A DNA stretch of 64,000 nucleotides from positions 1 through 64,000 of the forward strand of contig BRYA01000300.1 of assembly GCA_030267965.1 (NCBI GenBank), given 5' to 3'. Every line of letters begins with the position of its first letter. Position 1 is the stretch's first letter. Positions 25,427 through 38,405 of the stretch are shown one piece after another. Source of the DNA: Triparma columacea (lineage: Eukaryota; Sar; Bolidophyceae; Parmales; Triparmaceae). The position numbers were made by a program, and so were the translations under genes. Below the pieces are notes generated by a model. The model saw only the letters and a list, made by a program, of their open reading frames with translations, ran no database searches and had not been told where the DNA came from.

Positions 25427-26098
25427 GGCATTTTTTCGTACAATGAGCATTATCTTTAAGCACTCAAGTCTCGGTGTTTTCGACGAAGGTCTCCACAAGC
25501 TAATTCACCTCCAATTTACGTCAACAGACACGACATTTTCATTTGACGGTGATAAAGAATTTGTTTTCTCTTCAAACTCATAAATTATATTTTTCGAATA
25601 TTAAGACATGTATGTCAGCATCTACATGTCAGGAAAATATATGCTCTTGACAAATGAAAAAATAAATTTTAAATTCATACCATATGTTTCAAATAAATTT
25701 ATGGTATCATTATTTTGATACAAAAAATACTATAATATTTTCAAATGCTTAAAACGTTATCGATGAATTTCAAATAATATTATTTATCGAATATTACTTA
25801 TCATTTATTATGTCGTCGTATAAATACATATCAATCACAAATCAAATTCTCATGATAGATGTACATAAATTGAATAGCACAAACGGCCTCAAAAAAATAG
25901 CATCAAAAAAAATTCCAAATTTCACACATTTTACAGGAGTTGTAGACGTTTTTTGGGACAGTAACACTCGATTCCAACCTGATATATCGATTTAATCTAC
26001 CAATAAGAAGCCTCCACTAAAGCTCATCGCCTCTAAAGTCCTAAAGTTCCAAGTCACAAAACTCCCGAATCCTCCCTCCGAGGTTTTGGCTCATTATA
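25427..26098. other. AT-rich intergenic island
   Basis: 672 bp between fibrillin and MCM9. From about 25560 to 25990 it is strikingly AT-rich compared with the GC-balanced surroundings. A 61-codon open frame (25810-25995) has no family features. No tRNA-like or other RNA structure was recognised. Confidence 0.6.
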
Positions 26099-29000
26099 AT
26101 GTCCTCCCCGGTGAAGATGGAGATGAATCCAATATCTGATAACTTGCAAAAGAAGTACAATGAGCTTCCTGATGTTCTCAAAGGACGAAACGGTCGTCAG
26201 ATCATCCCCTACGATCCTGAACTGAATTTCCTCCCCTGGGGTCAGCGTTTAGGGATGCTTTGGGAGTCTCCTAGTGACCTCGGAGGCGGATTCGAGATGT
26301 TCTTCAAGCGCAAGGAGCTCAAACACCAGTTTGTGACATTGTTGACGTTGCCGGATAGGAACAAGGACTTCCCCTTCTTCATCGATCACATGGACCTCTA
26401 TAAGTTTGATCCTCTGTTGGCTCACACGCTCTCCGAGCACCACACAGTTTGCACGATGGTGATGTCAGAGGCGATAATAAATATCCAGAAGAATTACCTG
26501 CAGCTGATTGTGGTTAGGTACGAAAAGGGCAAGAATGCAATTGTGCAGGACGCAGATATGCCGTATTTGGATCCGGACACCCTCTCGGTGAAGGGCGAGC
26601 TTCACTTCCGCGCACAGGTTGACAACTACAGCAGCGGCGTGTCAGACGACTACACGACCACCCGTATCCACCCTCGTGTCACCAACCTTCACTTTCGTTT
26701 CCACAAGGAGGCGATATCAGACATAAAGGCTACTGATGTTGACAAGATCATGCAAATAACTGGCGTGGTCACCCGTGCCCACACACTAAAGAGTCTCGAG
26801 TACAAGCGCTTTCTTCGCTGTTCGAAGGCGAAGTGTAAGAACTGTGTCTCCATCATGGCTAACTTTGAGGTGAGATGGAGATGAAACGAGCGAGCAGTGA
26901 AGCGACGGGCAATAATGTAATCACAGGCGCTCTTTCCTTTCTCATCCATCTGATGTAATCGCGGGCGCTCTTTTTCCTTTCTCATCCATCTGCCCAACCC
27001 CTTGCTTTCGCTCACTGCTCGCAGACGGAGGGATACGAGATTGACCAAGCCGGCCTTACCTGTGACAAAAGGTTAGATCCAACCGAGCCGGACGATGAAC
27101 ACGCTAGAAAGTGCTGCAACGACAAGTTTGACGTGATCGCCAGAGACTTTTGCGACTTTCAAGAGATAAAAATCCAGGAATCCTCTTCTTCGCTACGACC
27201 TGGTGCCATCCCGAGGTCTTTGAATCTTATCCTCACCCATGATATGTGCAACAAGGTGAATCCTGGCGACGAGGTCAAGGCGATTGGAATTTTGATGAGG
27301 TGAGAATGGACGTGAAGTGTCACGATGCACATTTCAAAGCGTTAACATCGTAACTCTTCGCTCCTTCCCACAGCCGCTGGTCCCCCCCAACGGATGATAC
27401 TCGCCCCGATATAAAGACGAGCCTGCGTGCCTTGTCAATCGAGGTCACTAACAACAGTCAGTCGTTGGCCCTTTGGCAGGGAGCCGATACTCACAAGAAG
27501 GAGGTGAGGATCATTCGTCTATAGACCATTATTTCCACACGACTTACGCAACCATTCGCTCGCTGCCGCACCGCAGGACTTGAAAATGAAGTTCACCAAT
27601 TTTTGGCTCAACAGAGAAAAAGACGAGTTCCTCAGGCGCCAATTTATTCTCAAGGCAGTCTGCCCTCGCCTCTTTGGTCTCGACATGGTCAAGCTTGGTC
27701 TCCTCTGCGCGCTCATTGGGGGTGCCGAGGATGACAAGGACGACGGCGATCCCGTCCCCTCGGGAGAGAGCACGAAGGACACCACAGAAGAATCCACCGC
27801 TCCGCTGGGGGCAGGCTTCCGTCCGAATTGGCTCAGAGCAAGGTGAGAAAAAGCGAGATAGCATCTTGGCAATTTATGCCCCGACCGACCACTTCAACGA
27901 TCAATCTAACGCTTGAAACGCAACCCTCTCCACGCTCCGCTCGTCGCAGCAAGACGGGCTCGCAACCTAGCCCCGCAAGGCAGAACCAAGCAGACAGTGG
28001 CTTATCCCAGCCAGAGCCGCAAAAGAAGAAAGCACAAACACGACTCCAGTCTCACATCCTCATGGTTGGCGACCCCGGTACCGGGAAATCTCAACTCCTC
28101 AAGTTTGCCCAAGCCCTGGTCCCTCGTTCTGTAATGACCACCGGTGTCGGGACTACAACCGCTGGGCTGACATGTTCAGCCGTCAGGGAGGGAAAGAAGG
28201 GAGAATGGACCCTCGAGGCTGGCGCCCTTGTTCTCGCCGACCGGGGTGTCTGTTGCATCGACGAGGTGAGAGAGAAGAGGAGCGAAGCGCGTTAGTCGGC
28301 TGGTTGGATTTTGTCACGCTCCTTTCCTGAATCTAAATCCTTCGCTCGGTGCTACCCTCCTCTCCATCGCAGTTCGGTTGTATGGCCAAGGACGATCAAT
28401 CTTCTATGCTGGAAGCTATGGAATCCCAGACCATCTCAGTGAACAAAGCCGGAATACACACGCAGCTGACAGCTAGGACCACTGTCATTGCTTCGACGAA
28501 CCCGAGGGGCCAGAAATACGACCCGGATAAGGTAAGAATGGGAAAAGACTACAACTTAAGGCTTACTCAACCCATCATCTCCTCTAAACCTATCCTCCTT
28601 CACTCCTCGCTTCGCTCCTTGCAGTCGCTTAGCGCGAACACGGGCATTGAACCTCCCCTCGTGTCCCGATTTGATTTGATCTTTCTCATGATCGAACCCC
28701 CCAGTGACATTGAACGCCACATCCACATTACTGAGCACTTGCTGAACGCGGCTATCAAGGGAGATGCCCACTTCACCGGCACGAGCAAGAAATCGTCCAC
28801 AGACCAGCCCTCCCTGACGGACTATGACCCATATGGACCAGCCTGGGACATTGAAACGCTGAAAGGCTACATTGCGACCGTCAAAGATAATTTCAAGCCA
28901 GTTTTATCGGAGGATGCCAAGCGGCTTCTCGTGGCTCACTGGAAGTGCACCAGGAAGAAGGAGGAAGATAAAACCACTGTTCGTCTCTTGCAGTCTCTCA

Positions 29001-29707
29001 AGCGTCTGTCGCAGGCCCACGCTCGCCTCATGTACCGCAACACTGTGACTCTAGACGATGCCGTTGCAGCCATTTTGCTGATGGAGAGCACCGTGAACGA
29101 GGTAAGCTCCTTGGAGATGAACGACAACCATTACTTCGGCCTTAAATGCATGGCAGAAAACACCACACACAACCCAGAATTCTACAACGAAAGTTCTTTC
29201 TACTACAAGAACCCTGAAATTTCGCCTGACGCGTTTTTCCAGCGGGATAAGAGGAAAGTAGTGAGAAAGTACCTTGGGTTAGAGGACGACAGCCCTCGAG
29301 GACCGCTCCCCTACCACTCGCTCGGCGACACGCCTTTCACTGCGACCCAATTCACAGGGTTCACTGGGACCCAAGGTACCCATGGGGCGCGCCGCTCATT
29401 GTCGAACCACGAATCTGCGATGATGTCAGATGCCGTGACGGGGGGAAATTTATCAACTGTAGACATTGTAGACACTGTAGAAAATGCAGACACCGCTGCC
29501 ACTTCTGCCCCTGGGCTCTGTCCCCTCCAGGTACCACAAGGACCTCTGCAAACGAATGCCCCCGCCACCTCTTCATCACCTCCCGGAAACGCCATGGGTG
29601 AACAGCAACAAGACCTCACTCAACAAACCCAAAAAAGGCCCAAGGCGAAGAAGAGCAGAAAAGAGAAGAAGGAAAAGAAGAAGAAGCGAATACGAATGGC
29701 GGACTAA
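26099..29707 (+). CDS. MCM9: MCM9 DNA helicase
   Basis: Seven exons join in phase: 26099-26869, 27025-27299, 27374-27503, 27577-27842, 27950-28265, 28373-28531 and 28625-29707, giving 999 aa. The N-terminal OB region carries a Cys cluster ([10 protein letters not shown] ... KCC). [20 protein letters not shown] and ILMSRWSP are closer to MCM9 than to MCM2-8. The ATPase has [12 protein letters not shown], Walker A GDPGTGKS (about 521), [19 protein letters not shown] (Walker B) and [11 protein letters not shown] (arginine finger). The Walker B motif is split by intron 5 between E and F. The C-terminal 200 residues are disordered and end in a Lys-rich nuclear-type signal. MCM9 acts with MCM8 in homologous recombination and fork repair. 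Introns 2-6 are 73-107 bp and several share a CTTCGCTC-like box. Confidence 0.9.
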
Positions 29708-29804
29708 TAGGGGTTCTACTGTATGTTGTAAAATTCAGTTCTGTTCCCACTTGCATAATTTAAACTGCCCCCCCCCCCTCCCTTCCTCGCTTCCTCAAAC
29801 CGAC

Positions 29805-31169
29805 CTACACGTACCTGTTGAAAATCATCTCGTACTCCTCCTGCCTCCCACTCGTCTGTTTGGGCTCGCCCACGGAGGCAGCATATTCCGCAGCCGATTC
29901 CAAAGTCGCCTTGCCGTCTTCGACAGTCTTTCCGAAGCCCTCGTCAAAGGTAGAGTAACGCTCCTTCACCATGCCGTCCATGACACCATCGTTGATAATC
30001 TTGGCGGCGTTCCTCAACCCCCTGGCAAAGTTGTCGATACCCCCAATGTGGCCGATGAAGAGGTCCCTGTCCTCTGTGCTCTCCCTTCTAACCTTGCAGT
30101 CGAAGTTCAACCCTCCGGTTGCGAAGCCACCGGACTCCATGATAATCTTCATGACAAGCGTGGTCTTCTTGATGTCCGTGCAGAACATGTCGGTATCCCA
30201 GCCGAGGAGGGGGTCGCCGGAGTTGCAGTCGACGCTGCCAAGCATGCCAAACTTGCTCGAGACCAGGATGTCATGCTCGTAATCATGCCCAGCCAAGGTG
30301 GTGTGGTTTGGCTCGATGTTCAACTTAAAGTGATCCTGAAGGCCGTACGTGTAGAGAAATCCAATTACGGTTTGAGCGTCGTAGTCATACTGGTGCTTCG
30401 TAGGCTCACGCGGCTTGGGCTCAATGAGGAGCTGTGCGTTGCTGCCAATTTTGGCCTTGTAATCAACGACCATTTTGAAAAAAGCGGCCATGTGGTCCAT
30501 CTCGCGCTTTACGTCCGTGTTGAGGACACTCTGATAGCCCTCCCTCCCTCCCCAGAACACGACATTCTCCCCTCCAAGCTTGTGGTTTATCTCTAGAACT
30601 TTTTTGGCCTGCGCGCAAGCATAAGCAAACACGTTGGCATCGGGGTTGGTGGCACCCCCGTTCATGTAGCGAGCGTGCGAGAATAGGTTCTGCGTCGCCC
30701 AGAGGAGCTTCTTCCCAGTCTCCTTCTGCTTCATCTCCAAATAGTCGACGATCTCGTCAAGCATCTTGTTGGACTCTTCGAGGTTCTTTCCCTCGGGTGA
30801 TACGTCCCTGTCATGGAAGGTATAGTAAGGGACGTCCAATTTGACGAGCATCTCAAACATTGCATCGATGCGCCTCTTGCAGTTCTCCATGCTGTTTGAT
30901 TCATCATCGAAAACACGTGTCATAGTGGGAAAGCCGAAAGGATCCGCCCCCTTTCCCCTAAAAGTGTGCCAGTTGCAGATAGAGAAGCGGCACCATTCCT
31001 ATAGGAAGTATTAAAGAGGTTAATTTAGTTAGCATGACACGCAAGTGAAAGTTCCTCTCACCTGCATAGTCTTCCCCATGATCACCTCGGAGGAATTGTA
31101 GTAACGGTAGCTCATTGGATCGACGGAGTCGGGCCCCGCGTATTTGATCTTATTTACGTTAGGAAACAT
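29805..31169 (-). CDS. xylA: Xylose isomerase (class II)
   Basis: Exon 1 31062-31169 (36 codons) and exon 2 29805-30998 give 433 aa, full length for class II enzymes. It starts [15 protein letters not shown]; after the GTGAGA...TATAG intron comes [22 protein letters not shown]. The catalytic His-Asp pair is in [12 protein letters not shown]. Metal ligands are visible in [31 protein letters not shown] and [19 protein letters not shown]. The enzyme interconverts D-xylose and D-xylulose (and often glucose and fructose) using two divalent metals, feeding the pentose phosphate pathway. No clear signal peptide is present, so it is probably cytosolic. It lies head-to-head with the TKL kinase gene (196 bp between start codons). 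Confidence 0.95.
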
Positions 31170-31365
31170 GATGAATTCTTTTGGTGACAGTGGATACTCG
31201 TGTCGAGAAAGTCATTTCCCCAGACACTCTCCCTCTCTCCCTTCTTTGGAAAGTCCAGAGAAGAAGGGAGTCTAAGAGTCCAAACCCCCTCCTATCCATC
31301 CCTAACTAAACTGCCTGACAAAACTTGCCCCCCCCCCCCCCCCTCCCCCTCGCGACAACCACTCA
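31170..31365. promoter_or_regulatory. Divergent promoter, xylose isomerase / TKL kinase
   Basis: 196 bp between start codons, including a pure C-run of about 15 bp near 31328-31342 followed by more C/T. No other feature is seen. Confidence 0.5.
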
Positions 31366-34300
31366 ATGAATTTTCGGAAGAAGAGCCAAGCCCCACCCCC
31401 CAGCCCCCCTTCGAACCCTTCTCTCTCGCCCATCACCCCTCCTGTGACCCCTCAGATCCCGACCCTACGTTCTCCCACGGCATCCGAGCCTTCGTTCTCT
31501 GACTCGAAGCCCTCGCAGCTCCCTGCGCACAGTTCCCAATTCAACACCCTGCAGACAGGCAACACCTCTGGGCATAGGAACAATTTTATAAGATTGATAA
31601 AGACCAAGACTGCGAGGTGGATATCAAAGTCCCTTAGCTGCAGTAATGACGGTGCTAAGTCGTCGAGCCCCATAACGAAATACCACAGGAAGATATTGTC
31701 TGCTTTGTGGGCAGGGGACACGAGGATGGAAGGTGAGAGGATGAGCCCTACACTCCTTACCCCTCTTACCCCTCTTACCCCTCTTACCCCCTTTACCCCC
31801 CTTACCCCCTTTACCCACCCTACTCCCCGTTCGCAGATGTTTTCAAGCACCTCGGGTCTCACCATTTGGAGAGGGAGGGCAACATGCCGCAATGCATGAA
31901 AGGCATGATCATGCTGCTTAGGCTCCTGCAGTTCGGGCCTCCGGGAACGATCGAGGCTTGCGCAAAATATTTGGATTACATTGACAACTTGACTGCGGCT
32001 TGGGCCACTATGCAGGCTAAGGCTGCTTGGGGAGAAGCCAATGACGATATCAGAACGAGGTGAGAGAGGGCAAGAGGGAGAAAGGGCAGGAACGGCGACG
32101 ACTCGAGCCTACTAAACGACTAAACTCCTTTGCTACCCGCCCGCAGCGTGCCAAAGAGGAAGGGGAGCACAGGAAAGGTCCGGGGTGCCGTGGGCAAGTT
32201 CAGGAATAGCCCGGAGGCGTGCTTGTTGGTTGCCAGGCTTGCCTCCCTCATCTCGCTCAAGATTAGGTTTCACACGAGGAACCCGGACTACTCCCCTCAC
32301 TACAACGCACCTCCTCTCCCACGCATTTTCTTGGTCAAGTCCCTCACGTCTCTCCTCGACGTGGGCGCCAATGCTGATGCCGTGTGCAGTGCCTGCTTCA
32401 AAGTGATCTCCGAGTGCATGAAATTCAACGATGGGCTTCGCATAAACGAAATCAACTCGGGGGAGGCACCGAGGCTAGAGGACTCAGCCACAATTCTTGG
32501 CCTAGGTAAGGGAACGGAATGGCAAGGTGAAGCTAGCTCAGCGATAACTTAGTTCACTACTAACTCCTTCGCTCCTTCGATCTCTCGCTCCTCGTCAGCC
32601 ATCGAGTGTTCCTACATGTTGCCACCCGTCTTGGACGAAGGCACCCTGATCTACAACACGTGCCAGGGGATCCTGGAAAATCTCTTCAATGCAACCTCGA
32701 CGGAATCTTCTGACGACACTTCCGAGGCAGCAGAGGCCCACAGGGAGAGAAAGTTTGCCATGGAGAAGTACAAGAGAAAAGCTGAGGCACCGAGCAAGTT
32801 CGTGTATGGCAGCGAGAGCTTCGTTAGCAGTCTGTACAACAACGAAACGGGGCTCCAGGAGATGTGGTTCACGACCCCAATTACCAACTTGGAGCAGTGC
32901 ACTACGGCAATGTTTCAGCTGGAGCACGGAGAACTATACGCGGCAGGCAAGAGGGGCGGCGGGGGTGGGGGGGACGACAACAGGGAATTTTTTGAAAGCA
33001 ACGACTTCAGGAGGGTTTTCGGAGGCTCCACTTCGAGTCCTGTGAGGATGGTAGACGAGGCGGCATCGGTTGAGGAACCGGCCAGAGAAAGGGACAGCGA
33101 TGAAGTCACAAGGGAGACATTCAGCGACCTACTGCAGCAACAGACGGGCAAACTTGAAGAACTTCTTAATGCAGACCAATTCGAGCGGGGAAAACTTGGC
33201 GGACAAGAGCTAAGTAAGAGGCTAAGCATCGACAAAACGAGGGTTAGCGGCGAGTTTGATGATATCGAAAAGCCCGGTGTTGGTTCTCCGAGATCTCCGG
33301 AGCCTGCTTATCTTTCTAGCGCCCCCTTACCGCCGCCGAGTGCTACCAGAACTGCAAACGAAGGCGAGGCGAAAGCCGCGGTCGTGAGGGAAACGAGGGT
33401 TGCCAGTGATACCTCTCATGCACTTCAAGCGAGGTTGGCGAGAAGAGGTGTCAAGGCGAACGGCTCAAAGGAGCAGATCAAGCCTATTCAGCAGCAGCAG
33501 CAGATCCAGCAACCATCTTTCGACCCCTTTGCCCCCGCCGGCTCCCCTCCCCAAATAGAGAGAAAACCAGCCCCACCGTCGCCTAAAGAAGAGTCCAACC
33601 CGTTCAACGACAACTACGCAACTTTAAGGGCAGGGACCAGCGGGCTTTTGGTAGATCAAAATAATAAAATCCACTCAGACGACATCAGCATTGACGAGGA
33701 CGCAGACGAGGGGGAAGTTGAGACGGAGAGAGTTGTATCACCACCAACAATTGCACAAGAACCCTCGTCCACCGAGGAGAAGCAGTACCACATTAGGTAC
33801 CAAGCAACCCACCAAGCATGGAGGGAGAACATGGTTCAGGACGTAAAGGATCTGCACGACCTCACCTGCTCGGACTTCAAGAAAAGCGACATCCACCTTG
33901 ACGATTTCGGCCAGATCAACGATTTCAAGGAGATAGGAGCTGGAGCATTCGCCTGCGTTTACAGGGCCACGTGGAACGGTAACGTCATCGCAGTCAAGAA
34001 ACTGAGCACCCAAATCGGGCAACCGATGACTCTCAAGACCATAAGGGATTTCAGAACGGAAGCGAGCCTCCAGAGAACCCTAAAGCACGAGAATATCGTC
34101 CAACTTCTCGCCGTTTGCACGCAGCCTCTGAGCCTGGTCATGGAATTTGTGCCAAGGGGCAATCTATTCGCCCTTCTGGGCGACAACAGCGTTAGCCTGG
34201 ACTGGTTGCAGAGGCTGAGGATCGGGCTGGGCGCTGCCAAAGGCATGGCATACCTTCACGCGCAGAATCCAATCATAATCCACCGCGACTTGAAGTCCCT

Positions 34301-34742
34301 GAACCTGCTGCTCACAGAAGACTTGGACTGCAAGGTGACTGACTTTGGGCTGAGCAGGTTTAAGGCCGAGAACGACGACAAGATGACGGGGCAGTGCGGT
34401 ACGTACCACTGGATGGCACCGGAGGTCATCAATAGCGAGAGATACACCGAGAAGGCAGACGTGTATTCGATCGCAATCATCCTTTGGGAAGTGTACACCA
34501 GGGCGATTCCGTACGACGGCATGAAACCCGTGCAGGCGGCAATGCACGTCATCCAGGGCGGGCGCCTGGTCTTGCCAGAGGGGACTCCAAACTGGTTCAA
34601 TCACCTGGTGTGCACCTGCTGGGATGCATCCCCAGACAATAGGCCGTCAATGGATTACGTGAAGCAAATTCTCGAAAAGGCTGTTTTAGCGGTGTCTAAC
34701 AAGCAACGTCCCGGTTCATGCTTGGAGTCACAACGTGACTGA
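31366..34742 (+). CDS. TKL (Raf-like) protein kinase with helical N-terminal region
   Basis: Exons 31366-31732, 31837-32059, 32147-32505 and 32599-34742 join in phase to 1,030 aa. The N-terminal half begins with a Pro/Ser-rich leader and then a helical region (LLRLLQFGPPGTIEAC, ACLLVARLASLISL, VKSLTSLLDVGANADAVCSA) that looks armadillo/HEAT-like. A disordered linker follows with poly-Gln and Pro patches. The kinase domain covers roughly 770-1015: glycine loop IGAGAFACVYRATW, VAIK-type Lys (IAVKKL, about 783), HRDLKSLNLLL (about 878), DFGLSRF (about 898) and GTYHWMAPEV. HRDLKSLN and the activation segment fit TKL Ser/Thr kinases of MAP3K type. All catalytic residues are present, so it should be active. 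The frame stops at 34742, yet a second frame stays open past it (see findings). Confidence 0.88.
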
Positions 34743-34849
34743 CATAGTTCGCGCGGCCGAGATGCTAGAGGAGGATGGGAGGTTCGATGTTGTGCTACCC
34801 AGCGAGCTCATTGCTAGAATAAATGACTTTTTCGAGAGGTAAAAAAGGG

Positions 34850-34954
34850 AGGAGTTATAGACCAAATGTTCTTGCTACAACAACAACTTCTTCTTGACTT
34901 TACAAACACAAAAGGAGTTATAGACCAAACGTTCTTACAACAACAACTTCTTCT
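34850..34954. repeat. Direct repeat pair, about 43 bp each
   Basis: 34850-34895 and 34913-34954 share a nearly identical segment with a CAACAACAACTTCTTCTT core. They differ by one substitution and a small indel. The pair lies between the convergent TKL kinase and H3-fusion genes and may form part of both 3' UTRs. Confidence 0.8.
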
Positions 34955-34966
34955 TCGCTCACTACC

Positions 34967-36757
<1,791 letters not shown>

Positions 36758-36911
36758 TTACATGGAGGTTTCAATTTCAAAGCCTCACAAGCGATAGCGA
36801 TCGATTAAATTGGACGCACAATGCGAAAAAAGACTATATAAATCAATGAAATGCCGAGACAAAGTACGAACACAACAATTATGATACTAATTCACACCTT
36901 AATTATTTGAT

Positions 36912-36944
36912 GGCAAAATGTTGCAGGGACCGCAACATTTTGCC
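36912..36944. repeat. Perfect 13-bp inverted repeat (hairpin)
   Basis: Arms GGCAAAATGTTGC (36912-36924) and GCAACATTTTGCC (36932-36944) are exact complements around a 7-bp loop. The right arm overlaps the start of the first direct-repeat unit. Confidence 0.9.
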
Positions 36945-37296
36945 CCTTTTCTCACAGGGGCCCTGATCTCCCGCAACATTGAGACCAAGAAAATGGGCAG
37001 TGTGTGATTTGGGTCCAAAACCAAAATACAATCTAATCAACTATGTCTGGTACGTTCGGGTATCTCTCCCGCCCCTCCTATGTTTGCATGTCACGCTCAG
37101 ATTGGACGGGAAAAAATTGGAACGAAGAGGAAGACATTTTTTGCCCCTTTTCACACAGGGCCCCTTGATCTCCCGCAACATTGAGACCTAGTCAAAATGG
37201 GCAGCGTGTGATTTGGGTCCCAAAACCAAAACACTAACTAATCAACTATGTCTGGTACGTTCGGGTATATTTCCCCCCCCTCCTATGTTTTCATGT
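36938..37296. repeat. Two direct copies of a 150-160-bp repeat
   Basis: 36938-37091 and 37136-37296 align along their whole length with scattered substitutions and small indels. Both contain the CTCCCGCAACATTGAGACC segment and the CAACTATGTCTGGTACGTTC segment. The second copy ends 34 bp before the N gap (37331-37410), so the gap may hide more units. Confidence 0.88.
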
Positions 37297-37330
37297 GTAT
37301 TCTTCGTCTCTGGGAATAATAGATACGTAC

Positions 37331-37410
37331 NNNNNNNNNNNNNNNNNNNNNNNNNNNNNNNNNNNNNNNNNNNNNNNNNNNNNNNNNNNNNNNNNNNNNN
37401 NNNNNNNNNN
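37331..37410. other. Assembly gap (80 Ns)
   Basis: Run of N immediately downstream of the duplicated repeat unit; true length unknown. Confidence 0.99.
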
Positions 37411-37676
37411 CTTTCGTACTTCGTACACAACTTATAAAAAACAAAAAAACCCATAAAAATAACAAACTGGGAATCATTATTCCCACCCATACCAAACAAA
37501 GACAGATACATACACACGTGGTTGAAAGGGGTCGGGGATAGGAGGGGAGGATATAAACTGGTAGTACTTGTTCGTTAAAGGCGTTGCACAAAGTACAAGT
37601 TAGACCAGCTTGGTTATACTCTCCTCATGTTGGTGGTGCCTCATGCGAATGGTCTTTCGTAGGTTCGGGTGAGGGT

Positions 37677-38255
37677 ATGAGTTCAGAAATCCAGGGTGCG
37701 AGGTGTGGGGGGAGAAGGGGTTTCGTAGAGAGTGGATTTAAGACAGCCTTTGCTGTAGCCGTCGTAGGGGGAGTGGGGGTGGGGGGGGAAGCAAAGGCTG
37801 AGGAGGGGGAAAGGTGGATGAATAAGGGGGGTAAGAGGGAAGGGATTAGCAATGAGGATATTAGGGAGGTTGTTAGGAGAGACGTTGTAGAGGGACAGTT
37901 CCTGACAAACGGGAAACTCTCAAGGGCGATTTATGATGAGGGGGCAGTGTTCCAAGACGAGATCGATACTTACACATTGGACAAGTGGATCACCGGAACC
38001 TCAAGGCTTTTCAATGGAAGGAACTCAAGAGTCGAACTGGTGGGGGAAGTTGAGGCAAATGAGGATTACGTGGAGTTCAGGTTCGACGAGGTGCTTGAAT
38101 TCAACATCCCTATATTTCACCCCAGCACGCCGCTAACGGGGAGGGTTAGACTAGAGAGGGACAAGGAAACGGGACTCATTGTTAGGTATAGGGAGTACTG
38201 GGACGAGGACGTCGGGGAGGTCTTGAAGAAGGCCAAGTTCAGATTTAGTTTGTGA
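37677..38255 (+). CDS. NTF2-like (SnoaL/DUF2358-like) protein with Tat-like leader
   Basis: The frame is open from 37584, but the first ATG in frame is 37677, giving 192 aa. The leader has twin arginines followed by a hydrophobic stretch and a small-residue cleavage site (RRGFVESG, FKTAFAVAVVGGVGVGGEAKA|EE). This is what a thylakoid-lumen Tat signal looks like. The body (GKLSRAIYDEGAVFQDEID, DKWITGTSRLF, VEFRFDEVLEFN, GLIVRYREYWDED) fits the alpha+beta cone of NTF2-like plastid proteins. A complex-plastid protein would also need an upstream ER signal peptide. None is visible, so an upstream exon (acceptor candidate TTTCGTAG at 37655-37662) may be missing. The catalytic role is unknown. Confidence 0.65.
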   Translation: MSSEIQGARCGGRRGFVESGFKTAFAVAVVGGVGVGGEAKAEEGERWMNKGGKREGISNEDIREVVRRDVVEGQFLTNGKLSRAIYDEGAVFQDEIDTYTLDKWITGTSRLFNGRNSRVELVGEVEANEDYVEFRFDEVLEFNIPIFHPSTPLTGRVRLERDKETGLIVRYREYWDEDVGEVLKKAKFRFSL

Positions 38256-38405
38256 GGGGGCGCGGGGGGTTCTTAGTAATGTTGAAAGGCTTTCTTTGTG
38301 TGTTTTCAGCGGAAATTTTCTTGTTTCCAACGTTTCCAAATCAAATTGTTTATTCCTAACCTACAAACTTACGACGATTTCGGGTGCGACGGACCCGTAA
38401 CCTGC

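Noticed and set aside
25810..25995. 61-codon frame in the AT-rich island
   Set aside because: Low-complexity AT-driven composition and no splice partner or motif; too weak to call.
29484..30596. 370-codon plus-strand open frame
   Set aside because: It is antisense to xylose isomerase and its right part is only the complement of that gene; the left part overlaps the MCM9 tail in another frame.
36912..36944. Hairpin considered as a histone mRNA 3' stem-loop
   Set aside because: It lies upstream of the H3-fusion start, not at its 3' end, and does not match the known histone stem-loop.
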